A stretch of 64,000 nt of DNA, from assembly GCA_964536375.1 (NCBI GenBank), contig CAZHXF010000006.1:13848-77847 (forward strand). The letters are read 5' to 3'. Under the pieces are notes generated by a model that was not told where the DNA came from, made no database searches, and worked only from the letters and a program-made list of their open reading frames with translations. Shown one piece after another: positions 28,580-37,852 of this stretch. The position numbers and the translations under genes are program-made. Each line of letters starts with the position of its first letter. Positions within the stretch are counted from its first letter, which is position 1. Source of the stretch: Desulfuromonas sp964536375 (GTDB lineage: Bacteria; Desulfobacterota; Desulfuromonadia; Desulfuromonadales; Desulfuromonadaceae).

Positions 28580-31225
28580 TCAGCGCGACAATAACTGAAC
28601 AATAAATTCAGTTTCATCCTCTTTAGTAGCAACCAATCCATCAATTTTAGCAGCGAGAAGTTGTTGCAAAATTGCACCAACTTCTGGTCCAACTGCCACG
28701 CCCAACTGGAGCAAATCGTCCCCATTTAAGGCAGTTCTTGTCTCGCGCAACTGGGTTACAAATTGCGACACCAGCGCCCTAACTGTTTCATGGTTGGTTT
28801 TCGCCATTAAATACACCAACATCTCGCTACTAGCCCCACGCAACATTTGACATAACTTGCTTTTAGCTAATTTATTCGGGGTACGATGATAACGCTCCAG
28901 TTGATGATAAGCAGCTAAATAATGCTCACGTTCTTCACCAAACAGACGCACCAACTTTAGCGGCAACTCCAAGCGCTCACACAGCTGCTGCAATTCTGAC
29001 AGCGTGAGGGTGGAGCTTAAGCACAGGAAGTATACTGCTTCACGCTGCACCTTGGTGCCACTATACAGTAGATCATACCAAGCGATAGCTTTACCCGCCT
29101 GAGAAAATTGCCCCTTTATTGAATTGTCCATTCTAAAACCGGCAGATAAAAACTGCAATAGCCCTAATTGATCCAAGCGTTGCACTGCAGGCAAAGGATC
29201 ATCTTCAGCTAGGATAATCCACAGTTCATTAAATAAGCGCTGCTGGTTTATTTTTTTCATAAAACCCATAGATACAGCACTGCGTAGTAATCTCTCGGTG
29301 TGCATACCCAATTTAAAGCCTAACCGCTGCTCGAAGCGCACCGCCCTAAACGCACGGGTAGGATCTTCAACAAAACTGAGATTATGCAACACGCGAATAG
29401 CCTTATCGTGAAGATCTCGTTGAGCACCAAAACAATCCAGCAACTCACCAAAGGTGTCTTTATTTAACGATAAGGCAATGGTGTTGATAGTAAAGTCACG
29501 CCGATACAAATCAGATTTAATTGATGCCGCCTCAACAAGGGGCAATGCTCCCGGTTCTAAGTAATATTCGGTACGCGTGGAGGCAATATCAACTTTAAAA
29601 CCGTCTGAGAATATTATCACTGCGGTAATAAATTTTTCGTGGCTGCGGACTCGGCAGTTAAATTGCTGGGCGAAAACCCGCGCGAATTCGATGGCGTTGC
29701 CTTCCACCACAATGTCGACATCCAGATTTTTTTGGTTCAACAACAGGTCACGTACAAAACCACCTACAGCATAAACAGCCATCTGTTGCGCGGCTGCCAC
29801 CTGAGACAAATCCAATAATAATTGGCGCACTCTTACTGGCAGGCGGATTTCCAACAAACGCGCAACATGGCGGCGACTAAGACTCAAGCCATCGTCCTGA
29901 CCAGCTCTGGTCACCACATGGTGCAATTTGCGCCCCTGAGTAACGCTATGCCGCAACAAATCAGTGCGAGTCACAACCCCAACCAGTTTATCGTGGGCAA
30001 CAATGGGCACCAAACGTTGGCGCTGATCAACAACTAATTGCTGAATTAAGGAGATATCTCCATCCGGCGAAGCAACCCCGAACTCTGTTGTCATATACGC
30101 GCTTGCCATCTCATCGCCAAGACCATGATGCACTGCACGTTCTACCGTTTGACGCGAAATCAGCCCAACTACGTGAGCACTATCATTTACTACCACCAGC
30201 GCATTTACATGGCAGCGAGTAAGTTTCGCGCGCACCGCTGCTATCGATTGTGCGGCAGTTACCACCTGCACCGGCGTTGACATAAGGTGCTGAGCTTGCC
30301 CGTGAGGTTCGACTGTTTGCTCCAGCACTGTCGGCAACAACTGCATAACTTGAAGGAGGGTCTTATCGTGTACCGTGGCTGAAGCTGCACTAGCGTGACC
30401 GCCGCCACCGAAACTTGTCATGATTTTACCGACGTTTACCTCGTCAACACGAGAACGGGCCACTAAAAACACCCTATCCTCTAAACGGACCGCAACGATA
30501 ATAACATCAAGATTTTCTATATCACGAATTTTGTGCGCCAGTACCGCCAGGTCTCCCACATAACAATCAATAGACGCTTGAGCTAAATATACATCAACAC
30601 TATGAATGGAGACTAACTGCAACGACTGCAATAACTGATGCAGCAACTCCACCTGGTTACTAGACAACTCGCGAGTTAACGCTGCTGCCACCTTAATCAT
30701 GTTGGCGCCATGTTGCAGCAAATAAGCGGCAGCCAAGTAATCGTTTTGACAAACGGTTGGAATCATCAGGTTGACTGTGTCTTCGTACAAACCCAACATC
30801 ATCATGGTAGCTTGTTCAGAGTTAGGAACCAAATGTTTTTTTTGTAACTCAGCCACCATTATGGTTACTGTTGAACCAACCTTGACATCAATAACTCCGC
30901 TTACCTCGCGGTCTAATTGCACGGGTGGATGATGATCATATATTACCACCTCTACATCATCCCGACCCAACAATGGGGCAAGGGTGCCAATACGCTCGGG
31001 GGTGTTCACATCAACAAGAATCAACCGTTTAACAGTAGAAAAATCTATATTTTTGCAACGCTCTAATGCCAGACGGCTGCCTATATCTGTAGTTAAAAAC
31101 TCACGTAATGCTAGTTCCTGTGACCCAGGGAAAACCATGGCAGCATCTGGATATAACAGCTTCGCTGCCACCATAGCACCTAGACAATCAAAGTCTGCAT
31201 TAACATGAGTTGTAATGACATCCAT
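28580..31225 (-). CDS. DHH-CBS-poly(A) polymerase fusion, A-adding tRNA nucleotidyltransferase type
   Basis: Large 881-residue protein with three parts. First a DHH phosphoesterase domain (HVNADFDCLGA; DHH at 97-99; GGGGHASAA near 273-281). Then a CBS pair (about 312-430). Then a class II nucleotidyltransferase (AVGGFVRDLLL near 486-496, catalytic DVD 502-504, YRRDFTINTIAL). In Geobacter and relatives this architecture belongs to the enzyme adding the terminal A of the tRNA CCA end, with a separate CC-adding enzyme. Whether the DHH domain is active as a nuclease is unclear. It sits between pyrD and the M50 protease gene. Confidence 0.92.
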   Translation of the reverse strand: MDVITTHVNADFDCLGAMVAAKLLYPDAAMVFPGSQELALREFLTTDIGSRLALERCKNIDFSTVKRLILVDVNTPERIGTLAPLLGRDDVEVVIYDHHPPVQLDREVSGVIDVKVGSTVTIMVAELQKKHLVPNSEQATMMMLGLYEDTVNLMIPTVCQNDYLAAAYLLQHGANMIKVAAALTRELSSNQVELLHQLLQSLQLVSIHSVDVYLAQASIDCYVGDLAVLAHKIRDIENLDVIIVAVRLEDRVFLVARSRVDEVNVGKIMTSFGGGGHASAASATVHDKTLLQVMQLLPTVLEQTVEPHGQAQHLMSTPVQVVTAAQSIAAVRAKLTRCHVNALVVVNDSAHVVGLISRQTVERAVHHGLGDEMASAYMTTEFGVASPDGDISLIQQLVVDQRQRLVPIVAHDKLVGVVTRTDLLRHSVTQGRKLHHVVTRAGQDDGLSLSRRHVARLLEIRLPVRVRQLLLDLSQVAAAQQMAVYAVGGFVRDLLLNQKNLDVDIVVEGNAIEFARVFAQQFNCRVRSHEKFITAVIIFSDGFKVDIASTRTEYYLEPGALPLVEAASIKSDLYRRDFTINTIALSLNKDTFGELLDCFGAQRDLHDKAIRVLHNLSFVEDPTRAFRAVRFEQRLGFKLGMHTERLLRSAVSMGFMKKINQQRLFNELWIILAEDDPLPAVQRLDQLGLLQFLSAGFRMDNSIKGQFSQAGKAIAWYDLLYSGTKVQREAVYFLCLSSTLTLSELQQLCERLELPLKLVRLFGEEREHYLAAYHQLERYHRTPNKLAKSKLCQMLRGASSEMLVYLMAKTNHETVRALVSQFVTQLRETRTALNGDDLLQLGVAVGPEVGAILQQLLAAKIDGLVATKEDETEFIVQLLSR

Positions 31226-31256
31226 CTAATACCGCCCTAACACATACTTAGTATAC

Positions 31257-32177
31257 TTAACCGTTCAGGTTGCCAATCCAGTCGTTAATATCGACAATCC
31301 CCTGTTGTGATAAAAATTCAGATATTCCGGTAATAATCTCGACCATAGAACCTGGATTTACCAGATTTGCGGTACCCACCTGCACCGCCTTAGCACCGAG
31401 CAATAGAAACTCCAGAGCATCCTCGGCACACATAATCCCACCAACACCAATAACCGGTATAGAGACTGCATTTACTACCTGATGCACCATACGCAACGCT
31501 ACCGGCTTGATTGCCGGTCCAGACAGTCCACCTGTACCATTAGCCAAGCGCAAACGTCGTGAACGGATGTCCACAGACATGCCGGTCAAAGTATTGATGC
31601 AACAGATTATATCTGCACCAGCCTGCTCCACTGCCCGCGCCACCACCGTGATATCAGTTACATTGGGGGTCAATTTGACAATCAGCGGCTTGGTCAAGCA
31701 GCTACGCACCTCCGAAACGACCTGTGCTGCCGCCGCTGGATCGGTGCCAAAAACAATCCCCCCCTGTTTCACATTAGGGCAGGATATATTCAGCTCAACT
31801 GCCGTGACTACATCAATATGCTCCAGTTTATCCGCCACTTGAATATATTCCTCCAAGGTGTTACCAAAAAAATTCGCGATTACCGGAGTGGATAACTGCT
31901 GTAAAAATGGAACTTTATCGCGCACAAAAGCATCAATACCAACATTTTGCAAACCAATCGCATTCAGCATACCCGCTGCTGTTTCAGCAATGCGCGGAGT
32001 AGGATTACCCGCTTTGGGATTCAAGGATAAACCCTTAGTGACCAATGCCCCCAATTTGTTCAATTCCAGATAATTGCTGAACTCGGCACCGTAACCAAAA
32101 GTACCTGAGGCTGGCATGACGGGATTGGCTAAGTGCAGTCCAGCCAGATCAACTGCCAATGCAGGCATAATATGCAT
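31257..32177 (-). CDS. pyrD: PyrD, dihydroorotate dehydrogenase B catalytic subunit
   Basis: Oxidises dihydroorotate to orotate in pyrimidine synthesis, passing electrons through PyrK. Seen: NPVMPASGTFGYG, the NxSCPNV segment (LNISCPNVKQGG) with the catalytic cysteine of class 1B, KLTPNVTD, and GVGGIMCAEDALEFLLLGA for FMN phosphate binding. The frame is open to 32330, inside pyrK, but the ATG at 32177 has GGAG nine bases upstream and lies just after the pyrK stop (306 residues); 32192 and 32168 are alternatives. Confidence 0.95.
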   Translation of the reverse strand: MHIMPALAVDLAGLHLANPVMPASGTFGYGAEFSNYLELNKLGALVTKGLSLNPKAGNPTPRIAETAAGMLNAIGLQNVGIDAFVRDKVPFLQQLSTPVIANFFGNTLEEYIQVADKLEHIDVVTAVELNISCPNVKQGGIVFGTDPAAAAQVVSEVRSCLTKPLIVKLTPNVTDITVVARAVEQAGADIICCINTLTGMSVDIRSRRLRLANGTGGLSGPAIKPVALRMVHQVVNAVSIPVIGVGGIMCAEDALEFLLLGAKAVQVGTANLVNPGSMVEIITGISEFLSQQGIVDINDWIGNLNG

Positions 32178-32181
32178 AGCG

Positions 32182-33024
32182 TTATTCTCCATGTTGCCCA
32201 CCCGGTGTCGGCCACAACAGATCATCGGCAGAAAAAACCGGTCCCTGACTACACGTACACAAATATTCTGGCTTCGCTTCGCTATGCTCGCTGCCGGGAA
32301 CCACACAGCCCAAACATGCACCAACCCCACAGGCCATCAGTGCCTCCAGTGACACTTGCAACGGCGCGCCGGCTGCGTGACAGATAGTGCGCACGGCAGC
32401 CAACATAGCATTAGGCCCACAAGCATAAACTGCCGCCTCGGGGAAACGCGCCAACTTACGCTGTAACACGCTGGTAACTAAACCGACCTCACCGAGGCTG
32501 CCATCGTCAGTAGCCACATAAGTTTCCACACCGAGGCGTTCAAACTCTGTGATACACAGGATATCATCGCGCGTACGCCCACCCATCAACAACCTTACCT
32601 TTGCGCCATTTTTGCACAACTGCTCGGCCAGCATATATAACGGCACCAAACCAATACCACCACCAACCAGGAGGTGATTTTCTATCTGGGGCACAATACT
32701 GAAACCTGAGCCTAATGGTCCAAGCAATTCAACACTGTCCCCGCTGTGCAAAGTCGACATCAAAGTGGTACCACTACCGACAATTTTATAGATCAACTCA
32801 ACGAATTCCCGCTGCGGGAGTTCGTTGCACTCAGCTGGCATGGTTCCAGTACGAAATATACCGAAAGGGCGGCGCAATAATGGCTGGTTATGCTGCTGGA
32901 TACGCAGCATAACAAACTGCCCCGGTGCAGCATGACTCGTATAACCAGGAGCGAGTATTTTCATGCGGTAATAACCGGCAGCTACTTCACTATTGTGCAG
33001 TACAACGGTTTTCAAATTTTTCAT
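32182..33024 (-). CDS. pyrK: PyrK, dihydroorotate dehydrogenase B electron-transfer subunit
   Basis: FAD and [2Fe-2S] protein that shuttles electrons from PyrD to NAD. The 280 residues show the FAD-binding LLRRPFGIF, the NAD-binding LVGGGIGLVPLYMLAEQL and the cluster cysteines CGVGACLGC followed by YLCTC. It precedes pyrD with four bases between stop and start. Together they identify the NAD-dependent class 1B enzyme and not the quinone-linked class 2 form. Confidence 0.95.
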   Translation of the reverse strand: MKNLKTVVLHNSEVAAGYYRMKILAPGYTSHAAPGQFVMLRIQQHNQPLLRRPFGIFRTGTMPAECNELPQREFVELIYKIVGSGTTLMSTLHSGDSVELLGPLGSGFSIVPQIENHLLVGGGIGLVPLYMLAEQLCKNGAKVRLLMGGRTRDDILCITEFERLGVETYVATDDGSLGEVGLVTSVLQRKLARFPEAAVYACGPNAMLAAVRTICHAAGAPLQVSLEALMACGVGACLGCVVPGSEHSEAKPEYLCTCSQGPVFSADDLLWPTPGGQHGE

Positions 33025-33057
33025 TATTTCAATAAACCTTTCACCTGCGGTAGTCTT

Positions 33058-33579
33058 TTATCTCGGCTGACAGTGACGCCGCCACTCCATCAATAATGCA
33101 TCTTCCCCATCAGAATAGTAATGTCTACGCTTATCAATAGTCAGGAACGCAAATTTTTCATACAGCTTTATTGCAGTTGTATTACTACTGCGCACTTCTA
33201 AGAAGGCACTGTCAATTCCGTGGGAATCAATATAGCTGAAAACGCAATCCATTAGCGCCCTCCCCACTCCCTTACCACGCAGTACTGGCTTGGTGGCAAC
33301 GTTATGAATTTCAATCTCTGCGGCAATATCCCAAAAGCATATATACCCAGCAATTTCATCTTCCACCAAGCACACTATGGCATACGCAAGAGGATTATCC
33401 AGTTCGCGCTGAAACAGCTCTACACACCAAGGCTGACTATAACAAGCCTGCTCAATTGCTGTAATCTCAGATAAATCGCCAGCTGTCATTGCTCGCAACT
33501 TACATGGCAAGGTGGATTCATGATAGCATGGTAGAAAAGAGAATGGTCCTGACGCAATTTTTTGTTCACATTTATTCAT
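33058..33579 (-). CDS. rimI: RimI, ribosomal protein S18 alanine N-acetyltransferase (GNAT)
   Basis: GNAT acetyltransferase. The acetyl-CoA loop is visible as VLRGKGVGRALM, with HNVATKP before it and NTTAIKLYEKFAF near the end, the RimI pattern. The 173-residue frame begins about 22 residues before the usual family start (LRAMTAGDL), so initiation may be at the TTG 72 bases downstream of the listed ATG; neither has a strong ribosome site. It is the first gene in the series leading to pyrK and pyrD. Confidence 0.85.
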   Translation of the reverse strand: MNKCEQKIASGPFSFLPCYHESTLPCKLRAMTAGDLSEITAIEQACYSQPWCVELFQRELDNPLAYAIVCLVEDEIAGYICFWDIAAEIEIHNVATKPVLRGKGVGRALMDCVFSYIDSHGIDSAFLEVRSSNTTAIKLYEKFAFLTIDKRRHYYSDGEDALLMEWRRHCQPR

Positions 33580-33747
33580 TTAGAGCCACTGACAGCGTTA
33601 AAATTTGGTATAATCAGCAGATAAGCAATTAAATTACTGCAAAATCTTATTCAGGTTGGTCATTCTAAGCTACCGCTCTCCGAGTGTAAAGATAGTAAAA
33701 GAAATTCACTATGATAACAATACAGGTACAATAGAGCGAATTTGACA

Positions 33748-33776
33748 TTGACAACACATAGTCCATGTTTTATTAC
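33748..33776 (+). promoter_or_regulatory. Sigma-70 promoter of purM-purN
   Basis: TTGACA at 33748-33753 and TATTAC at 33771-33776 with an ideal 17-base spacer. A second TTGACA overlaps the region at 33742-33747. The purM start is about 25 bases after the expected transcription start. Confidence 0.75.
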
Positions 33777-33808
33777 TGACGCCACTTTTTAGCACTAGGA
33801 GTCAAGCC

Positions 33809-34855
33809 TTGGAAAATAAAAAAGCAACTTATAAAGACGCTGGCGTCGATATTGATGCTGGCAACAGATTCGTCGACATGATCAAGCCCCTCGTTAAGTC
33901 AACATCTCGTCCTGAAGTATTGACTGACATTGGTGGTTTTGGTGGTCTGTTTTCGTTTCACAGTGAAAAATATAAAAAACCTACTTTAGTTTCATCAACT
34001 GATGGTGTTGGTACCAAGCTTAAAATCGCTTGCATGATGGATAAGCACGACACCGTCGGCATAGACCTTGTTGCCATGTGCGTAAACGATATCATCGTGC
34101 AAGGTGCTGAGCCATTGTTCTTTTTGGACTATATGGCCACCGGCAAACTGTCTCCAGAAAAAGCAACTGAAGTGATTAAAGGCATAGCCGAAGGGTGCAA
34201 ACAGGCTGGCTGCGCCTTAATTGGCGGTGAAACGGCAGAAATGCCAGGGTTTTATGCTGCCGGAGAATATGATGTAGCGGGCTTCACGGTTGGCGCGGTA
34301 GATAACGATAACATTATCGATGGCTCGTCAATAACTGTTGGCGACAAGGTTATCGGCATCGCTTCCAGCGGCTTACACTCCAACGGTTTTTCCTTAGCGC
34401 GCCAGGTATTTTTTGAAATAATGGGGCTGCAACCGACTGACACCCTAGAAGGGTTCAGTCAATCAATCGGCATGGAGTTACTTACCCCTACACGCATTTA
34501 TGTAAAGACCATCCTTAATCTTATTCGCGATTTTAACATTAAAGGGATGGCACATATTACCGGCGGTGGATTGCTGGAAAACATACCGCGGGTACTGCCC
34601 AAACATTGTCAGGCTACTATCACCAAGGGCAGCTGGGAAAAACCAGCAATTTTTGCTGCTCTGCAAGCCGGTGGCAACATCGATGACACGGAGATGCACC
34701 GCACTTTCAACAATGGCTTGGGCATGGTTTTGATTGTCCCCAGCAAGCAGTGCGAAGAGATATTGATCCGATTGTCAGGATTACATGAAACCGCTTGGGA
34801 AATCGGCGTTATTGAGAAAAATTCCGCCGAACTACCAAGCGTTAAGTTGGTGTAA
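33809..34855 (+). CDS. purM: PurM, phosphoribosylformylglycinamidine cyclo-ligase
   Basis: ATP-dependent ring closure forming aminoimidazole ribonucleotide in purine synthesis. The 348-residue protein has the PurM markers YKDAGVDIDAGN, STDGVGTKLK, CVNDIIVQGAEPLFFLDY and LIGGETAEMPGFY. It starts with TTG at 33809, preceded by AGGAG at eight bases. It is followed by purN 23 bases later. Confidence 0.97.
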   Translation: MENKKATYKDAGVDIDAGNRFVDMIKPLVKSTSRPEVLTDIGGFGGLFSFHSEKYKKPTLVSSTDGVGTKLKIACMMDKHDTVGIDLVAMCVNDIIVQGAEPLFFLDYMATGKLSPEKATEVIKGIAEGCKQAGCALIGGETAEMPGFYAAGEYDVAGFTVGAVDNDNIIDGSSITVGDKVIGIASSGLHSNGFSLARQVFFEIMGLQPTDTLEGFSQSIGMELLTPTRIYVKTILNLIRDFNIKGMAHITGGGLLENIPRVLPKHCQATITKGSWEKPAIFAALQAGGNIDDTEMHRTFNNGLGMVLIVPSKQCEEILIRLSGLHETAWEIGVIEKNSAELPSVKLV

Positions 34856-34878
34856 CAACAAGAGCACTGGAGTTAAAC

Positions 34879-35553
34879 GTGGCAAATAAACTACGCATCG
34901 GTGTTCTGGCATCAGGTGGCGGCACTAATTTACAATCAATCATTGATGGTTGTGCGGTAGGCTCGATCAACGCTGAAATTGTGATAGTTATATCCAACAA
35001 CCCAGATGCTGGTGCTTTATCCAGAGCCAGCAAAGCTGGTTTAACCACCAAGTGCATCAATCATCGTGAATTCACCCAGCGCGAGTATTTCGACAAGGCG
35101 GTCGTAGCTACCTTGGTAGACAATAAGATTGACTTAGTAGTACTGGCTGGGTTTATGCGTATCATCGGTAAACAATTTATAGCGGCTTTTCCCAACCGGA
35201 TAATGAACATTCATCCAGCGCTCTTACCATCTTTTCCAGGTTTGCATGTTCAGCAACAGGCGATAGATTACGGTGCCCGTTTCTCCGGCTGCACAGTGCA
35301 TTTTGTGGATGGTGGCGTTGACACTGGACCAATAATAATTCAGGCGGTGGTACCGATTCTGAACCATGACACAGAACAGGAACTAGCTGCGCGTATTTTA
35401 GCTCAGGAGCATCGTATATACCCGCAAGCCATTCAATGGTTTGCCCAAGGGAAAATAACACTGCAGGGACGCAAGGTTATCATTGCCGATCAGATTAAGG
35501 ATCAGATTAAGGATCAGGCTGCGCTCCTTATCAATCCCCCGCTAACACAATGA
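34879..35553 (+). CDS. purN: PurN, phosphoribosylglycinamide formyltransferase
   Basis: Transfers a formyl group from 10-formyl-THF to GAR. Seen in 224 residues: VLASGGGTNLQ, LAGFMRIIG, the catalytic Asn-His pair in NIHPALLPSFPG, and the catalytic aspartate in VDGGVDTGPII. The start is GTG at 34879 with GGAG seven bases before it. The C-terminus carries a tandem DQIK repeat beyond the usual fold and so is slightly longer than typical. The stop overlaps the following DUF523 gene in ATGA. Confidence 0.96.
   Translation: MANKLRIGVLASGGGTNLQSIIDGCAVGSINAEIVIVISNNPDAGALSRASKAGLTTKCINHREFTQREYFDKAVVATLVDNKIDLVVLAGFMRIIGKQFIAAFPNRIMNIHPALLPSFPGLHVQQQAIDYGARFSGCTVHFVDGGVDTGPIIIQAVVPILNHDTEQELAARILAQEHRIYPQAIQWFAQGKITLQGRKVIIADQIKDQIKDQAALLINPPLTQ
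35488..35517 (+). repeat. 12-base tandem repeat in the purN tail
   Basis: Two and a half copies of GATCAGATTAAG, encoding repeated DQIK at the C-terminus of PurN outside the catalytic fold. In-frame units suggest a slippage-prone, tolerant tail. Confidence 0.85.
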
Positions 35554-36020
35554 AACAACTGAAACCGGTATTGGTTAGCGCTTGTTTACTGGGACTTAAC
35601 ACTCGATATGATGGGCAAACAAAACAATGTACTGCGGTAAATGAATATCTGAAAAAACAGCAACTGTTACCCATACCAATCTGCCCAGAACAACTAGGCG
35701 GATTAACTACCCCGCGCTGCGCCAGCTCATTCAGCTGCGGCGATGGCGTGCAAGTAATAAATGGTACGGGTGAACTATGCACCGAGGATGGAAAAATCGT
35801 CACAGCCAACTTTCTGTCTGGAGCGCAACAAAGTTTACAAATTGCCCAGCTAACAGGTTGCACTTCGGCTATATTAAAACAACGCAGCCCATCTTGCGGG
35901 GTTGATTTTATTTATCAAGGCAAGCAAATAATTGCTGGTCAAGGTGTAACAACAGCGTTACTTGCACAGCACGGCATAACTATAATAAGCGAGGAAGATC
36001 TAGAGGCTAACGATAATTAG
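35550..36020 (+). CDS. DUF523 family protein
   Basis: A 156-residue protein of the DUF523 family, function unestablished. Typical markers: VSACLLGLNTRYDG at the start, PICPEQLGGLTTPR, and LKQRSPSCG followed by GVTTALLAQHGI. Conserved cysteines in SACLLG, CPE and SCG may bind metal or form a thiol active site (inference). It overlaps purN by four bases, so it is translated with purN. Confidence 0.9.
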   Translation: MKQLKPVLVSACLLGLNTRYDGQTKQCTAVNEYLKKQQLLPIPICPEQLGGLTTPRCASSFSCGDGVQVINGTGELCTEDGKIVTANFLSGAQQSLQIAQLTGCTSAILKQRSPSCGVDFIYQGKQIIAGQGVTTALLAQHGITIISEEDLEANDN

Positions 36021-36102
36021 CTTTACGACAATTAACCCTTGCTTCAAATTCATGATTATGCTAGTTATCTGTGTTCAAAAAACTTAGGAGGTCTATAGAG
36101 AT

Positions 36103-36291
36103 ATGTCCAGAACATGCGAAATTTGTGGCAAAAAACCGGTAACTGGCAACAACGTTAGCCACGCACATAATAAAACCCGCAAGGTATGGTATCCCAACCT
36201 GCAAAAGGTTCGGGCTGTACAAAACGGTGTGATTAAATCAATGAAAGTTTGCACCCGCTGCATTCGCGCGGGCGCTGTGATTAAAGGCTAA
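36103..36291 (+). CDS. rpmB: RpmB, 50S ribosomal protein L28
   Basis: A 62-residue L28 with MSRTCEICGKKP at the start, a second cysteine pair (CTRC) giving the zinc-binding form, and the basic NVSHAHNKTRKVWYPNLQ segment. AGGAGG lies about 11 bases before the ATG. It is followed by a strong terminator. Confidence 0.96.
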   Translation: MSRTCEICGKKPVTGNNVSHAHNKTRKVWYPNLQKVRAVQNGVIKSMKVCTRCIRAGAVIKG

Positions 36292-36335
36292 TCAGGCTGA
36301 TAATTCAATCTTTATTGTGCGTGACAAAAATCAAC

Positions 36336-36367
36336 AAAAAGGGAACTGGCTAGCCAGTTCCCTTTTT
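36336..36367 (+). terminator. Bidirectional terminator between rpmB and ahcY
   Basis: Perfect 32-base palindrome: AAAAAGGGAACTGGCT at 36336-36351 followed directly by its complement at 36352-36367. It ends in a T-run on both strands and separates convergent rpmB and ahcY. Confidence 0.93.
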
Positions 36368-36395
36368 GTATTTGTGCTTCTTTATCAACTATAAA

Positions 36396-37832
36396 TCAAT
36401 AACGGTAATGATCTGGCTTATATGGTCCAGCAATATCTAGGTCTAAGTAATCTGCTTGTTTTTGTGTCAACGTGGTCAGCTTTGCACCGAGTTTACCAAG
36501 ATGCAGTTTGGCCACCTTTTCATCAAGTGTTTTTGGCAACACATAGACGCTTTTCTCATATTTAGCATTGTTCTGCCACAATTCCAATTGCGCCAACACC
36601 TGGTTAGAAAAGCTGTTACTCATAACAAAGCTGGGATGTCCGGTAGCACAACCGAGATTGACCAGACGACCACGAGCCAGCAAAGTTACCCGCTTACCAT
36701 CCGGCCACTCTATTTGGTCTACCTGTGGTTTAATTTCATGCACCGTCAGAGTTGGATCATTAAACAGAGAATCCACCTGTATTTCTGAATCAAAATGACC
36801 AATATTACAGACAATAGATTCATGCTTCATCTGATTCATATGACCACGGGTAATTACATCGACATTACCGGTAGTGGTAACAAAAATATCACCCCACGCA
36901 CAAGCATCATCCATACTTACAACATTAACCCCCTCCATGCAGGCCTGCAGGGCACATATAGGATCAATCTCAGTAATAGAGACAATAGCCCCCATGCCGC
37001 GAAAAGCTTGAGCACACCCCTTACCTACGTCGCCATATCCCAACACCACACACTGCTTGCCAGCAATCATGACATCGGTCGCGCGCTTAATGCCATCAAG
37101 CAGCGACTCACGGCAACCATATAAGTTGTCAAATTTACTTTTCGTTACCGAATCGTTGACATTAAAAGCGGGAAACATCAGAGTCTTATCCCGTGCCATT
37201 TGATATAGACGGTGGACACCAGTGGTGGTCTCTTCACTGACACCGATCAGATGCTTGGATAATTTACGCCAATAACTGGCATCCTCTTCCAGTGTTCTGT
37301 TCAGTAAACTATCAACAGTACGAATTTCTTCATGATCATTACACACTGCTGGAATTTGACCTGTTTTTTCAAACTCCAACTCACGTTTGACTCCGCGATG
37401 CACCAATAACGTAGCGTCACCACCATCATCAAGTATCATGGTTGGACCTTGGGGAAAGGATAGAGCCTTTTTAGTGTACTGCCAATACTCCTCTAAGGTT
37501 TCCCCCTTGATGGCAAAAACTGGTACTCCTATAGCAGCAATAGCTGAGGCTGCATGATCTTGGGTTGAGTAGATATTGCAACTTGCCCAACGCACATCAG
37601 CACCTAAAGCTACCAATGTTTCAATTAGCACAGCAGTCTGAATAGTCATGTGCAATGAACCAGAGATACGTGCTCCGGCCAATGGTTGACGCTCACTAAA
37701 TTCCGCACGTACTGCCATCAGTCCCGGCATTTCGGTTTCGGCAATAGTTATCTCCTTGCGACCCCAGTCGGCTAAAGACATATCCTTAACGATAGTTTCC
37801 GCATTAACATTGCCAATATTGTTACAAGTCAT
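36396..37832 (-). CDS. ahcY: AhcY, adenosylhomocysteinase
   Basis: Hydrolyses S-adenosylhomocysteine to adenosine and homocysteine, closing the methyl cycle opened by MetK, which is encoded nearby. The 478-residue product has SLADWGRKEI, ETEMPGLMA, NDSVTKSKFDN, the NAD-binding GYGDVGKGCA and the C-terminal LDLDIAGPYKPDHYRY, the strictly conserved end of the family. GGAG precedes the ATG at good spacing. Confidence 0.97.
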   Translation of the reverse strand: MTCNNIGNVNAETIVKDMSLADWGRKEITIAETEMPGLMAVRAEFSERQPLAGARISGSLHMTIQTAVLIETLVALGADVRWASCNIYSTQDHAASAIAAIGVPVFAIKGETLEEYWQYTKKALSFPQGPTMILDDGGDATLLVHRGVKRELEFEKTGQIPAVCNDHEEIRTVDSLLNRTLEEDASYWRKLSKHLIGVSEETTTGVHRLYQMARDKTLMFPAFNVNDSVTKSKFDNLYGCRESLLDGIKRATDVMIAGKQCVVLGYGDVGKGCAQAFRGMGAIVSITEIDPICALQACMEGVNVVSMDDACAWGDIFVTTTGNVDVITRGHMNQMKHESIVCNIGHFDSEIQVDSLFNDPTLTVHEIKPQVDQIEWPDGKRVTLLARGRLVNLGCATGHPSFVMSNSFSNQVLAQLELWQNNAKYEKSVYVLPKTLDEKVAKLHLGKLGAKLTTLTQKQADYLDLDIAGPYKPDHYRY

Positions 37833-37852
37833 ACAACTCTCCTCATTTATAT

